A stretch of DNA of 64,000 bases from the NCBI RefSeq assembly GCF_900496995.4, contig NC_044005.1, positions 35,016,363 to 35,080,362 of the forward strand, given 5' to 3'. This document shows, in pieces, positions 13,613 to 27,928 of the stretch. The notes below the pieces were generated by a model. It was not told the DNA's origin. It saw only the letters and a list, made by a program, of their open reading frames with translations, and did no database searches. The stretch comes from Aquila chrysaetos chrysaetos. Lineage: Eukaryota > Chordata > Aves > Accipitriformes > Accipitridae. The translations under genes and the position numbers were made by a program. The stretch's first letter is position 1; each line of letters opens with the position of its first letter.

Positions 13613-15974
13613 AAACCATATGCACATCAATTCTGAATGATCCTGAATACTGCTGATATTTACTTATATGACTAGTCATGAAGATGCCAGGCACCCCAAA
13701 CTACTTTTTAATGTGGTATGTTGAGACGGAGGAATATCAGTTTTAACATTCCAACCCAGTTCTTTTAACTGTTTCCACCTGTACTATAGAGTTATTCCTT
13801 CGTTTTCTCCCATCTTATATCTGCATTATAAAAGATATAAACTGACATCAGAAAGAGAGAAAGGCAGCAAGAAAGAGAAGAAGAAAAGAGTAGGGAAAAA
13901 CACATTATTTGGTATACACTCTTAAAAATATTTTAAGGCTCATTTCTGACATTCATCTAAGGATCTGAATTTTTTCTTAGTAGCTATTTACGTTAAAAAA
14001 CACATTCTGCACACTAGGCAGTCTAAATAAATCCCCCATGTGGTTAAAAATGCAGCTTGTTAATAACACGATTTCCTAATTCTTACATTTCTATGCTATT
14101 TCCATTGTGCTTAGAATGCAGTTTATGGCAAAAGACAGAGCCTGGAACATGCTGTTGACAACTGTGCCAGAGAGAATTCAGCACTAGATATTTAGAAAAA
14201 AGTGCTTATGGTGAGCTCCCCTCATTACAACTGTGCATTGTTCTTGGATTTACAAGAAGATGATCTTAGTAATCAGTGAAAGAAACAAAGTTCTAGTTAA
14301 TCATCCTACAAACCTTATACTATGTACATATGTGGTCTTAGCTGAAGATCCAATTTGGCACACTTGGAAATTTAAAACTCTTAAGTATTCTGCATCACAA
14401 ATATAATGGTAATCAAACATGCCTGCCAACAGTTAAAAAGTATATAAACTTACACACAATTTTGTTTTATGAAGAAATGCAAATACCAAAAAAAATCAGC
14501 CTTGAGGATTAACCTCCAAGTATTGTAGAATTTTAATAAATGTTTTTAAGTGCCATGAAACACTCAAAGATTTGGTGCAGATTCTATGAAGTAAATCAGG
14601 TCCATCCAATCTATCTTCCTCTTATAATTTAATAAACATTCTCTAGCTAGCAATTTTTTAATTTAAAAATATTTTAACAATTTCTGGGTTTTTAGTCCAT
14701 TACTGACAAAATAATTATATTTTACCTTAAAATAAAATATAAAACAATTTTTCTCTTTGGAATATGTTTTACAAGAAGCATGCTGTGCTGGTACAGCACT
14801 TCAGGCAGTTTAACTGAGAGTAATAAAATAACCATGGCTATGTGTACCATTTTAGTAAGTTTACCTTAAAATTATGCAACTTTGCCACATACACATCTCA
14901 AACTGTTTTTTATTATGAACGCAGGATCAATTTCTTTTGCAAACTATTAAAAGAGCAGACATTTTAAAAAATCATATGAATACCTCATTCAGATATATAA
15001 ACCCCTCATTCGTGAATCAACATTTGCTTTAGAGAAGGGAGGAGGGGCACCCATCCTGCACAACAAAGCAGCAGCTCAATACAGCTGCCATCTGGCTTCC
15101 TCCTGCAGTTCACTTCCCATAGCAAACAAGATCCATAGTTTAAGGAGTGTTGGGGAAGGGAGAGGGGATGCAGTTTTAACCTTACAGCTTTATGATGGGG
15201 CATTTTTCCACTCTATAAAAATCCCTCTTAATATAGAATGGAAGGCTCAGGAAATTGTTAGTAGGATAGAAAACCTTTCACTTCTGCGTTTCTGGTTCAG
15301 ATCCACATCAACTCAGTGGTAACCAAATATAACTACCACCTAAAGGACTTTTTAATGAAATGAGTTAGCTGATCTCAGTACAATACCTAGTGAGCAAGCA
15401 TCCATATCACTAAAAGCAACACCAAATACGATAAACTCTTTTCTCCTCACTGTGCACAAATTGCTTCTCACCAGTAGCAGCTGAGAACATTTCAAACATT
15501 AAAGCATAAACCAAACTATTTTAACTACGAGAGAAGAAAGAGTACTAAAAGCATGACACAGTCAGTGAGCAGTCTGCCACATGATATGCTGTTTCTACTT
15601 AAAGTTCATAAAAGCACAAATTCGTCAACTTTCAGGTTATCTTCTAATGTCTATTGTCCTTACCTTTCCTTGGGTAGTAGTGATGGAAATCTGAGTAGAA
15701 AACAATCTAACAGTTTAGCTTTGTATTTATACTGGAGCAGCTAAAGACTCAAACTGACAGACTTGAATTCTCTATTTTCCTTGTATGCATGTAATAGTGT
15801 GCATTCACCATTTTGCTATATTTACAAAATAGTAATAGACCCAAAGATTCAGGCTGTGTACTCTGATGGTTCTATCAAACAAAGATGAGTATAACATAAA
15901 TATATGCTGAAGCAATGCTAAAGGTGCTGGTTTAAGCAGTAATACAAAACCTAGCAGTTTACTTGTTGCAAACA

Positions 15975-16095
15975 GTAAGGATCCAAGTCCTTTCCCATTA
16001 AATTATCATTAATATCAATGGGAGCCCTAAAAGATTTCCTTGAAATCAATGGAGTTTTTCCATTCCTTCAGTGGGATCTGACTTTATACACATTT
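15975..16095. repeat. Possible ancient amniote interspersed repeat remnant
   Basis: Two nearly identical words around ATCAATGGGAGC and ATCAATGGAGTTT, with TCAGTGGGATCTG, recall an old repeat common in turtle and crocodile genomes that contains TTCAATGGGA-type words. I recognise the style but cannot name the family. Decay is heavy. Confidence 0.3.
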
Positions 16096-19000
16096 ATGTT
16101 GAGGTATTCGACCTAATATACAGACAGTTCACAGCCTGATGAAATGAAAGACAATTTCTTCCCATATGTAAAAAGCAGCATCCAGTTTATAGTCAAAGTA
16201 AAATAAACTTAAAAATCAAACATTCATGTTGCTGGAAAGGTCAAATGCTGTTCTAATACCATACAACTGAATGGATAATATCCATTAAGACCGATCAGTG
16301 AAAAACACCAACAAAATGAATAAATACAACCCAAAAGCTAATGACCTCAATCCCTAGCAGCCCCTTGACCCTTATTACTACAGCTGCTGGTGTAGGAAAG
16401 GATTAAAGGGGGCTAGAAATCACTGGGTTAACATACAAGGGCTCAGAAATTTGACCTTGGTTACTTACAACATATATCCCCTACTAAAAATGAGTATATG
16501 AGGAGAATTGGAAACAGAGCTAGCAAAGGTCAGCTTGAGTGCAGATAAACTATGAAAAAGGAGGCTTGAAAGGCAAAAAGGTTTTATTTTTCCCACAGCA
16601 CTTTGTTGTAACCAAGATGGTCTAAGGACAGAAGCAGGATTAGCGCAGCTGGCATTGTTGAAAATGCTAGATAAACTTTTGGGCACACAAACCCTTCTTC
16701 ATGTCTTAAAGAGAAACAGCAGCTTCAAAGCTAAATAAAAGAACAACTACTCACCATTAGGTACATACCACCAGGTCCATATGTTGTAAGACGTATGAAT
16801 AACATCCTCATCACCATGACCAGAAAACTGGACTTCCTCACTAATTGCAATCATAAATTCAATAATCATGACTCTTCTGTCAAACTGCTTCTGAAATACT
16901 CCTATACTAAGATCCTTTCCTAGGTATTAAGGTCAACATCAAAGATGGTAATCTACAAACTAAAATGCACAGACAACCAGAGACTAACAAACTTAACTCC
17001 ATAAACCTGCAACCATCTGAAACACACACACACAAATCAGGCATCTTCAGATTCCATCCCATTCACTCTGACGAAAAATCTTGTGATACCATCCAAAGAT
17101 CAACTATCCAAAGAAGACTTTTAGTCAAAAAGTACACTTCTATAAAAATATCATGTTTATTTGAGAGATACCTGAGCATCACAGAGGGAATTACAGCTGT
17201 CAGATAACACTGTACTCGGTACTTAATGAGAAAATCATCAACCAATTATAAGCATTTCTAGAAGAAGTTGTCACTTTGAAGACGTCTTCCAAGAACACCT
17301 TGGCCTTCTAACAGTCTCTAGCCTCAGAAAACTCACCATCAGAAACATCCTAGGTACAGTCCAAAGACACTGAATGGATGAAGACAATATTTGGGCAAGA
17401 AACGTAAAATCTGACAACATATCTCTGTTATTACTGTAGTAAATAATCTCTCAACGGAACCACCACCATCTTTCAATTCTACAACTGCACTTTCAGGAAT
17501 ATAATACAGTTTATCCCAGTAACTTGCCATCACAACAGCTATGATGTCTGTAAAACTAAGCAAAAACTATGTATCGGAGTGAACTGACACAGTCTATAAA
17601 GGAAAAAAGTACCCATCTGTGAACACCTCTCACTAGTCACTGTTTCTGATCTCTCATTCCTTCCTCTCTGATTGCTCATACACTGTGCCCCTATGCTCAG
17701 GTAAAACCTACAATCATCTTTGAAATTTTGGTAAGCAAAACTCGTAGCTCTACTGGATGCCAAAAATTGTGGGCACAAGAGAGTGGGTTTATAGCACATT
17801 TTAATCTCCCTCCCTTCTCTCCCAGACTAACCTGTGTTTCACATGCAACAAGCAACATCTTTTATCCCTAGAGGTAACTATCTTTGTCTTTCTCTCCTGT
17901 TCCCCCCCCGGCCCCATATCATCCTGTCTCTTCCACAAGTACCAAATGCTCTTCTTTTAAAGATAGTTGAATTGATGTATGTCTGCTATCTCTGAACAAC
18001 TGTTCTCAACTTTTATTTTGCTGCTGTTTTTATTTCACACATGGAAGAGAGGCTTGTATGCCTGCAAGTCTAACTTTTCCAAATATTCCAACTGGTCTAA
18101 TAAAAGATAATTCTTCTATCTGCAGACCTTTTCCTGTATTTCTTTAAAGTCAAGTCTGTTGACAACCAAAATAAAAATGTGAGACAATTAAAAGGCAAAT
18201 TATGTCATAATAAAACTCAAGTTCATTCTACTTTCAGAATTCTGAAACTTAAGGAGCAATTTTCTATATTTTAAAAGTTTTTTTAAGCATAACCAGTAAG
18301 CTTTTAAATAGTATTCCTGTAGCTCTGAACCTGAATAATTAACAATATTCAATTAACTTTTTTCTTGCTGAAAAAAAAAAGGTTGTTTTTGCCAAACATA
18401 TATTCACTGAACATGAATGAAGAAAAAATGACTCTCTAAAGAGGAGTTCAGGATTCAAGCACAACAGAGAACTCTGGATCGGGACAAGCATGGGAAGAAG
18501 ACCCGAGGTGTATTTTCTATTTTTCATTATGAGTTTCTTGCACAAACAAACCAAATACTGAAAAAGAAGTAAATTTTGATCCATCAGTGGACCTAAGCAC
18601 TTACAATAAAATGAGAAAGGGATAAGAACAGTTAGTTCATCAAACAACAGGGATTAGATTTCACTGAGGGCCAGTGAAGAGTCATGCAGCAGAAAAAGAA
18701 CATAACAGCTTTGAGTAGCTCTCTATGCTTTACCTGGGAAAACATTTAGGTTGTACATAATTGTTTGTGGTATTTACAAAAGACTGTTGAGTGGCATTTA
18801 TCTACTGAAATAGAGAGAAAAAGACTGAAACAAAAGAACGCACATGTAACCAAGGTGTGTCCCGCTAACCCAGAGCTGAAAGAGTCTAGTCTCAAAGTAA
18901 CTAAGGTAATCACATCATACAAATCCTTACATAAATTTATGAAACTTTGTAGGGGAAACTATCTAGGTTCTTTGTCTCTGTTGCATCTATTCATAAGGCA

Positions 19001-19179
19001 GCTCCAATATCTCGTTCATTTTACAGGTAGAAACATAATTTTCCAGTTCACATTTAATAATGGCCCAGTTTATGATAATTTGTTCTTTTGAGAACTGCCA
19101 TTTACTTTATACAGGTCTTTTCCCTGCCTTGTGGTTTATCACCCACTCATGTTTTCATAGGTACTACTGTACCACCTCC

Positions 19180-19690
19180 CAGTCTTTGTTTTACTAGACT
19201 AAGCAAGATAAGCTCTTAAATTTCCTTGAGGCTGTACCTTACTCTGTTCAGCTGCACCCATCTCAGTCAAACTCATCTTTATTGAAAGCAGATAACCAGA
19301 AATGCACTGCAGATTCCAGGTGATGTTCAGATATACCGGGCTCTTGTACAATGGAATTAATACTTACCTATCTTTACTATAAATACATCGGATTCACAAG
19401 AACCTCCACCTCTTTATTTGTTTACAGTCAAAAAAGTGTAATGTGTAGCAGAAATTCTTGTTATTTTCATATCACAGACTTTCATCCCATTTTGTATTAC
19501 TACATGCTTCAAGGTCACCCAGCAATAAGGTATTTTTGCATGAAAGCCTATCTCTTGTCTGCTTTAACACCTACCACTTTGGTTTTCGCACATATTTTTT
19601 GTACCAGTGTCATTAATGAAAATATTAAATAAGATAGCCCCCTGAAACATTCCTTGAAGAACATTATTCCTGTATCTGAAATTTTCCTTT
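19180..19690 (-). mobile_element. Ancient, highly diverged CR1/L3-like LINE fragment
   Basis: Three islands occur in the same order and orientation as in an intact CR1 read on minus: TAGACTAAGCAAGATAAGCT at about 19,196; CCAGAAATGCAC..GATTCCAGGTG..TTGTACAATGGAATTAA at about 19,298-19,360; and AATATTAAATAAGATAGCCC..CATTCCTTGAAGAACA at about 19,620-19,665. They correspond to parts of the ORF2 C-terminal region seen in the younger CR1 at 10.1-11.2 kb. All frames are broken. The sequence between the islands is too decayed to align by eye, so the limits are approximate. Confidence 0.6.
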
Positions 19691-22600
19691 TCAATAATAT
19701 CTATGGTGTCCTTAGACATTTTTTAATCTTAATTTATAAATGTCTTCATTACATTACAAATGAAGTTTCAGAACACCATCATAGCCTATAAATTTAGTGA
19801 CAATATACCGAAAAAATGTTAGCCATCACAAATGTGTAACTGGATTCTGACATTAACAGTAACATTTGTTCTCCTCTCTATATCTGGGAAGTTAATTTCC
19901 CATGGTTACACAAGTCCTAGTAGGGTTTCTCTCTCTAATAATATTTCAGGAATCTGAATGTATCTAATATACCAAAATATATACTAGACCCCTGGGTGCT
20001 CTTCCAGTAGGATCTGTTTAACAGCTCTTCCAGAAGTGAAGCAGCATTTGCAACTATCTCTAAAAGACAAAGCTAGGTATATTCTGTTTTTTAAAGCATA
20101 GCATAGTGATAATACAATGCTTTTCAAAAACATAACAAAAAGATGTACACCTTCTTGGCTTTAGAAGATAAAAAGTAGGTATCCCTCTGAACTAGAATAC
20201 ATTTGCAGGAAAACAAATGCATACTCTGGTAAATGTTGCTTTAGTATTAATATGTACTAATGCATGATCCATTATAAAGGACAGAAAAATACATATAATA
20301 CACTTCTGAGTTGCCTGCAAGTAGGATAAAGAGCAATACACTTTCTCTTTCCCCACAAAGGAAAAAAGAGCACAATCTTCAAGAGCAAATAAATTAATCA
20401 ATTTTTCTAATTCCAGTAAGAATCTAACTTGGTAAAAGGCCTAAAAGATTTATAGTTACAAAGATGTTTTTGAAGCAATAAATAATAACAAAAGTAGGAA
20501 TAAAATATTATAAAGCTGTATCAGTAACACAAAGTACACTGAAAGTCAGATAACTTGAAAGCTTAAGTATCAAGTTGAAAAGCCCTACCAGGCAGCTTTT
20601 GGATCATTGGCTTTTTGGACCAAATCCCATAGATGTTTTTGGACCAATTCCCATGGGCTGTTAGAATAAAGTCAGAGCCTCCACACTTAATCATATAGAA
20701 CAATGGTACAGGTCTCTTTTTTTCAGTTCATATTAATTCCACAGTGAAGACACAAAAATGAAGAGCTAACTAGCTGTTACTGGATGAATCGGTATTGAAA
20801 TATACTAAAATGCACAATTACCCATTTTACTTTTGATTTAACTGAAAGGCTTTAAGGAAAGAAAGAAATATACAGATATTTCTTCCATGGCTTATTTTTG
20901 TTTATACTGGCCAAAAAGTGTGACAACAGGTAAAAAATTATATATTTTCTCCATCTCTCCTCCTCTACTAGAGCCAGAAAAGTTCCTTGCCATTCCCAAG
21001 CTGTCTCACTATATAACAGTTTTGTTGCTTTGTATCAATTTCACGCAATTTGAAATTTTAACCCTTTGGATCTTATGTGACACTAAAATGTAGTTAATAA
21101 GAATTTGTTTTAGAGTCAACATAATAACATAATCTCTAAAAGACAGCTGCATCTACACCCCAAAATTGTACTGGAATAACCCTCCACACTAGTGACTTGT
21201 AAATCTTTTATTAAATGGAGCATAATATGCTGCTTGTCCTTAATGGACTAGAAAATACATTAATAGTATATACATTTCACAGTGCTGAAGTTATAAAATA
21301 TAGCATTACTGTACTTAGTAATGGTGAATACTGTTTTATAAGCAGCATGCAAATACATTACTTTGAAGCTGGTTTACAGATACCCCTATCTGTTAAGATA
21401 TGGCTTGGCTGCAAACCCATTAATCTAAACCAGACTGTAGCATACCTGTGATTTCTTACAAGCACTAATTGATAAGATTTCCCAGTTATAAACTTCACTT
21501 CATTCTTATGAATGCAGTAAATGAAGACGTGGAAGTGGACGAGATCTCATTTTGGATAAGACTCTAGTCCTTGTTAAAATGTTATTACTTCAGAGCTGGT
21601 TATATATCATCATTGATATAACAATAACAGATGTCTTATTTGTGCATTCCTTTTCTGCCTGCCTTTCAGCTATGATTTTACAACTTGTAAAAGATTAGAA
21701 AAAATTGCTAAAGGATTTACAAGAGAATTCTGCACTATTATTTAGAAGACAAGGGTAATATTGTTTTTACAAACTCATAACTAACATAACTCTTACTTGA
21801 AGGACTATATTCTGTTTCACTTTCCTAGTCTGTGAAATTATTGATTTGGGGCTAAGTTTATCAGTAAAGATTACTACATGTGATAACGGTGACAGATAAG
21901 TGGTAGTGTTAACCATGAGGATACTGCCTAAGAACACTTCCACTTGCAAATAAATGCACATAAGCTACAGCGCTATATTCTCCCAAGCTTTGTATGAGTC
22001 ATGCTTTGATTAGTGGTTCTATAAATACTTTAAATTAGTAGGGATTGATTTGAAGCAGTTTCCTTTTCATTGTTCTGTTCTTCACTTCAATAAACAGGAA
22101 GATTATAATTACTACTTAAAACTTCCTTAACCAATGTTCTTTTCTGTGGCATTTCACTGTCAAGAACAATGATTGGAATGGGATTAAACAACCAATCAAA
22201 AATATGCAAAAATTTTGAATTTCCATTTTTTTGGTAAAAAAATATGGGGTTTTTTTCCCAGTGTGCCAGCATCTTTCCCCTCCTATTTTTTTTCAGTTTT
22301 GAAATAAAAACTCCATTAGGCTAACAGTTTCACCACTGTATATGGAAACCGTGGAAAAAAGGAACTCCATTTTGCACCCTTTTTTTCCCATAAAACCTTA
22401 AACTAACCTAAGTTTTGGCATGGAGGTTAATGTGAGGACTCAAGCAAGGACTAACTCTTCAAAGGTATTCATAGAAAAGCCTTGTGGCATGTAAAAGACA
22501 CATCATGCACACCTGTAAACTAATAGAATAAATATTCCAATTAATTATCAACATGAATTGTTGCTAGAACTAGGGAACAGTTCTCCAGTTCCCCAAATGA

Positions 22601-24712
22601 GCAGCCTGAAATAGCTAAACAAAATGCTGAAGCTCTAGCATTTAAAAATGAAACATGAATTTTATAAATAGTCATTCCAGGAATTTTAACCTTTGCCACA
22701 AATACTTACCATTATCTTCACTGGAAACTTTGTTCTTCTGAGGACTGCATAATCAAATTCTTAATCTATTTACATTTTCAGTTGCAGTTTACAAAATCAA
22801 ATTTCACCCAAAAGCTTTGAGATGTTGTTCTCCAATTATTTTTGACTAAAGCTATATAAATTCCATTTCTATTCAGTGACTAACTCACATTTATGTCTAT
22901 GCAGATGGGCGCAGAAATCACACATACACATTCTGAAGTAGTCAGAGGAAGCCACATATCTAAGCTTGCTGGATAAGCCCTGCAAAGCAAAAGAGAAAAA
23001 TGATTAACATACTACTACACTAACACAGCAATCTGGTTTCTGGACCTGAGCTGGACTCACATTGACCACCTCAAAGCACAGAAAGAGCAGCTCACATCCA
23101 TTTGTATCACTCTGTATAGATGTACACTTTAGATATGTCTATGTGTTGTAAATGAGTGTAGTCCAGAAATATTCAAGTGTATTCTGAACACTTTTTTTTT
23201 TTTTTGAGTCCTGGAAATCACCTATCTCATCTACAGCAATCAGCTATGTTGAAAAAAGTACAGAGTGCAGGCACAGCATCAGTTATATTCATTCTACTGT
23301 CTAACATATGACTACTAACTCTGTGCCATGCAGCAGACCTGGTCTATAAGCTGTCCAATATAAAGAAAGTTCAATTCAGCTTATTACATAGAAGTTTTCC
23401 TAAAATTGTACTTAATTTTTTTCTAAAAATGACTTAGTTTAAAAATTCCTACTGATGCAAATTCTCAATTTTACTTAGATGTGGTAAATCAAAGACGCAT
23501 AAGAAATTAATCAGCTCTGATCTTTAGAAATTAGGCCTAGGTGGTACACCAAACATAAACACTGAAAGAAAAATATAATGCTTAAAACCAGCTTAAAGAT
23601 AAGGGCTGTCATGTATAGATAGCATGCAATACTTGACAAGAAAGGCAAGCATTCTATCCACTAACAGTAGATACATCTTTCTCTGACATCTCTAGTAACT
23701 GGGAAAAAAGGACAGAAAGACCAGTTCTGGGAGTCATCAGTTGCAATCATATGATGACCATATACAGCACTATTCACAACCCAGATCAAAACTTCTGTTG
23801 TTTAAAGGTTGGAAAGGACTTTATGAGGACATACATCAAACACTGGAAGGCTTTATTTTCCTCTATTATTATTTATTTATTCTCTGCAGGCAATGTGCAA
23901 ATCACTGCCTTAAGTACACTGGTGTATATACAGTAATTAGTTTCAAGTTAGAAAGAAATTCATCCTTCCATGGTTATTTTGCAACACCTAAACTGGTGCA
24001 AAGTGTCCACAAGATACGGGAAAGATTTCTATGCCACCACTGCATTTCTATAAAAGTTTCCAATGCAGAGAAAATGTTAAGGTCAGCTGAGATTCCCCTA
24101 CACAACGTACTGTCTGGCTACTCTTCTAATCAAATGACCTACCACTTAGAATGCAAGCAGAACTTCCCTGGCAAGTACTCACAGCCAAATTACCATTAAG
24201 CCTACATAATTGTATTGCCAGTTCCCTCAGCACAAAAAAAGAAACATCTTATTTTGTGTCCATATATTTATGAAGGATGTCTAGATAATTATGCATTCAC
24301 TAACTTGTTGCTGCACCAGTATCACTGATTAACCATAACTCGCAGGACTACAAAGTAAGGAGTCTTGAGTTGCAAAATATGTGATGAAAGAACATAATTC
24401 AAAAATCTAAGTTATTCTGAAAGTTCTTTTACAGTTGAACATTGTTGTCTACAGCCAAAGTACCTGCCTGATATGAATTACTAAATAACACGTCCATCCA
24501 AGAGCATATCAGTGAAAAACAAACAGGCTCTGAAACTCCCACCATCAGAAGAGGAGAACTGAAACGGAGCCTCTGGTGCTTATAGCAAGGATAAAGAGCC
24601 AGATCTAAAATACTGTCCTATTAGTTATAAGGACTTGCTAACACTAAGTGGATTTAAACAAAATGCACTTACCTGATTTTTACCAAAACCATCTCTCTTT
24701 CATCATTCAAAT
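19691..24712. other. Non-coding DNA, no gene recognised
   Basis: The only frame longer than 110 codons is a 152-codon plus-strand frame at 23,741-24,199. It shows no domain, no signal and no family resemblance and is most simply a chance frame. A T-run occurs near 23,192-23,205. I see no RNA genes. Confidence 0.6.
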
Positions 24713-25481
24713 TTCACAGAATGACAGAATTGTTTAGAACCTTATGAGATCATCTAGTCCAACTTCCCCCTGCTCAAGCAGGTCATCTCAAGCCGGCTGT
24801 CCAGGATTGTGTCTGGTCAGCTTTTTAGTACCTCCACAGAAAGAGATTCCACAATGTCTCTGGGGAACCTGTTCCAGTGTTTGACCACATAGTAAAAAAT
24901 TGTCTTCTCATGTTCAGATAGAATTTCATGTGTTTTAATTTGTGCCCATTGCCCCCTGTCTTGTCAGTGGGCACTACTGAGAACAGTCTGGCTCCCTCTT
25001 GTTCATTCCTTCCCATCATGTATTTATACATGTTGGTAAGATCCCCCCGAGCCATCTCTTTTCCAGGCTGAAGAGTCCCAGGTCTCTCAGCCTCTTCTCA
25101 TATAAAGATACTCCAGTCCCTTAACCATCTCTGCAGCCCTGCTCTGGACTTGCTCCAGTAAGTTCGTATCTTTTTTGTACTGGGGAGCCCAGAACTACAA
25201 ACAGTACTCCAGACGCAGCTTCACCAGTGCTGAGTAGAGAGAAAAAATCACCTCCCTCAACCTGCTGACAACGCTCTTCCTAATGCAGCCCAAGATACTA
25301 TTGGCCATTTTTGCCATGAGGGTGCATTGCTGGCTCATAGTCAGCTTGTTGTCCACCAGGTTCCCAACACCCTTCTCAGCAAAGCTGCTTTCAAGACTGC
25401 TGGACCCCAGCATGCACTGGTGCCTGAGGTTATTCCTCCCAAGATGTAGGACTTTGCACTTCCCCTTGTTGAACTTCATGA
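24713..25481 (-). mobile_element. 5'-truncated CR1 LINE (ORF2 C-terminus plus 3' end)
   Basis: On the minus strand this covers the last part of CR1 ORF2 and the 3' terminus. The frame at 25,479-25,195 carries the family-typical MKFNKGKCKVLHLGRNN and the following region ending at SALVKLRLEYC. The continuation at 25,055-24,825 has ARGDLTNMYKYM-like and WNTGTGSPETL-like words in a shifted frame. The terminus at about 24,713-24,765 (plus-strand TCACAGAATGACAGAATTG) is the CR1 3' end with its short CAGAAT-type repeats. It is truncated downstream of the RT catalytic motifs and dead by frameshift. Subfamily differs from the 10.1-kb copy. Confidence 0.93.
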
Positions 25482-26900
25482 GAAATTCAATTACTTGAAA
25501 TTACATTTAGTAATTCAGAGATAGCATAGGAATGGTCAGCTGAACCACTAGATTCCAACCTCTACAAAAGTTCAAGAAATTTTAAATAAACAAATTTGTT
25601 TCCAGTTGAATTAAGTTCAAAATTATATAGCAAGACAGCTTAAACATTCTTTCTTAGCACATGAATTAATGCAACAATAGTCTAAGCACAAGTAAATATT
25701 CACAGTAAAATTCATCACAATATGTCTGGAATGGTTAATGTCCATGGATCAATTCCCTTTAGTCACTGCTTGTACTGGTCACTTAAGTGGAAACATCAGG
25801 GCAAGTAGAAACAAGAAAAGACAAGACACATGGGACCTCATGATAATTAACACTCCTCCATCTCCTGTGATCCACATAGCAACATAAAACAAGTGGGGCA
25901 TTATCACTTTTATCTTGTAAGGTAACTTTACTAAACAGGTCTAGAAAAATGGAACAGATCACTCTACCACTTCTATCCCCTTCAGCTGCTCCATCTAGCT
26001 TCACAGACACCAGATGTTGCCTGGGATACTTCTTTTGGGTTCTTTCTGATACTTTTGTTCTGACAGGCTTAATTTTTAATTTTATATGCTTTCTGCTGTT
26101 TAAAAAAAGAAAAAAAAAGATTTAAAATAATATAAATGGCAAACAATAACTAGACATGTAACTTGGATAAAATTTTAGTTGTTTAACAATATTACAGGTT
26201 TTTGTTGGTACCTTGTTGAGGTTGGTACCCTTTTATTTTCACAAAAAAATCCAGAGAGCTTTGTAACATCCATCTACGTGTACATGACAATTTCATGCTA
26301 TACAATTTATGTATTTATTCCTAAAACCTCATATAATAAATCTTTCATGAATATACTATTTAATATTTATTTCCAACTTGTATTATTTTCTACTCTACAA
26401 TAGTCAAAGTTCCTCACTCTGCTCTCTGGAAACATGTACAACCCTTGTACCTAGAAGATTTAGCACTGGCTACAAGAGAAAATGCTTGAAGATGACCTTT
26501 GAAGAACATCAGCAACGCATTTAGTGTTTAGAACCTTAATGAACTTTGTTTAACTTCTCAAAGAACAGTTTAAGAGGTGCCCTGAGCAGCAACACTGCCT
26601 TTAAATTGATATATCTAGCATACAACCTACCAAAATCAGGAAATCAAGCTATAGCAAAACTAAGTGATAAAAATAAAGCTAAACAAGTTCAAATCAGGCT
26701 ACTTACAACTGACAGCAAAGGTAACTAACCACAAAGAATTTAGTAAGACTCTGTGTTTCTGGATGACTTTAAATCAAGTTTTAAAGATCTTTTTGGTTAC
26801 CATTTTGTTTTAAAAAGATTTCCTGTAATTCAATCACAGGTGCTGAATTATAAGCAGCAATTAATTAATGAAATATCTATAATATGTTATGCAGAAAATC

Positions 26901-26942
26901 AGGCTAAATGATCATAGTGACTTTCCTTCTGGCCTCAAATCA
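26901..26942 (+). mobile_element. Short CR1 3'-end remnant (tentative)
   Basis: The words GGCTAAATGATCATAGTGAC and TTCTGGCCTCAAA resemble the CR1 3'-UTR consensus in which a GATGATC word is followed by a CCTTCTGGCCT word. Only about 40 bases remain. Confidence 0.4.
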
Positions 26943-27904
26943 GAAAGAACATATAAATGTATTAGTAAATTAGATTATATTTTAAAGTAATTTTGAATGT
27001 GACTGCTTAAACAGAAAAGCAAGACTTAGGATTTATACATCTAACATAAATACTATCAAATATATTGTTTACAATATTAGAACACTAAATATGGAAATAA
27101 TAAACTCATTTTCAAAACTAATTTTTTTCTTAAATGGCATCATCTAGCACGCTATTTTATTGCTTTGAGCAGTCTCATCAACTTGCTATGAAAGACACTA
27201 AGTATACTAAAGCCATGCAACATGGCAGTAGTCTTAGGGACTACTTAACCTCTTGTTTTACTTTTTCCAGAACAAAGCAATGGAAATGATAACCAAGAGA
27301 TGATATATATGTCATAACTATGTAAAGGTCAACAAGGTTTAAACACATTGGGTTCTACTCATAAATATTTGACTAATGGGAGTGTATTTTTCATTTTTAA
27401 ACCCTAAGATTGGCACCTCGGTAGGCACCAAATTGTTCTGACTGAACATGTAAAACACATGGTTCCTGAGTTGCATCTCTCCAGATATGTGCCTGAATGC
27501 CAATGTCAAAAAGTGGTAATAATTCTTCTCTTACCATTCCTTACATTATAAAGGTAACTTACTGCATCAGTATCAGTTGTATGATGTGTCCGATTTGGAA
27601 CTTGCTTACATCACCTCGACTCCAATTAAATGATTTTGGATTCACACTAGAGTACTTTAGAACCTGGTCCTATACATCTCTTATTACTAACCAAGTGGCA
27701 GCTCCATTTAGTTTATATATATTTTATTTTATAGGACAGAATGGACAAACTAGTTTTATTACAGGGGAATAGGTGACCTAGTTCAGGACTGTCTAAGTTT
27801 AGGTAACCTACATTGCCCCTTTGGACACCTTTGAAGCAACTGGTTTTAGTGTTACTGTACATATTTGCATAATGCAAATACACTCAAAACCTTTTCTCCC
27901 TGAC

Positions 27905-27928
27905 AAAAAAAAAAAAAAAAAAAAAAAA
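27905..27928 (+). repeat. Poly(A) homopolymer (24 bases)
   Basis: There is an uninterrupted run of 24 A. No retrotransposed sequence with target-site duplication is visible upstream, so it is treated as a simple repeat and not as a retrogene tail. A T10 run lies about 20 bases further on. Confidence 0.9.

Larger units (their letters stand above)
11161..19179. other. Non-coding DNA, no gene recognised
   Basis: There is no frame with a recognisable domain and no CpG-rich promoter. It contains a TTTA microsatellite at about 13,583-13,612, a candidate conserved non-coding block at about 13.15-13.45 kb and a possible ancient amniote repeat near 16.0 kb (see other entries). I see nothing else with support. 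Confidence 0.6.

Noticed and set aside
23800-23835. GGTTGGAAAGGACTTTATGAG resembling part of a CR1 3' end.
   Set aside because: Only about 15 bases match and the expected flanking CR1 words are absent; likely coincidence.
23741-24199. A 152-codon plus-strand open frame.
   Set aside because: No recognisable domain, signal or CpG promoter; an occasional frame of this length is expected in 64 kb.
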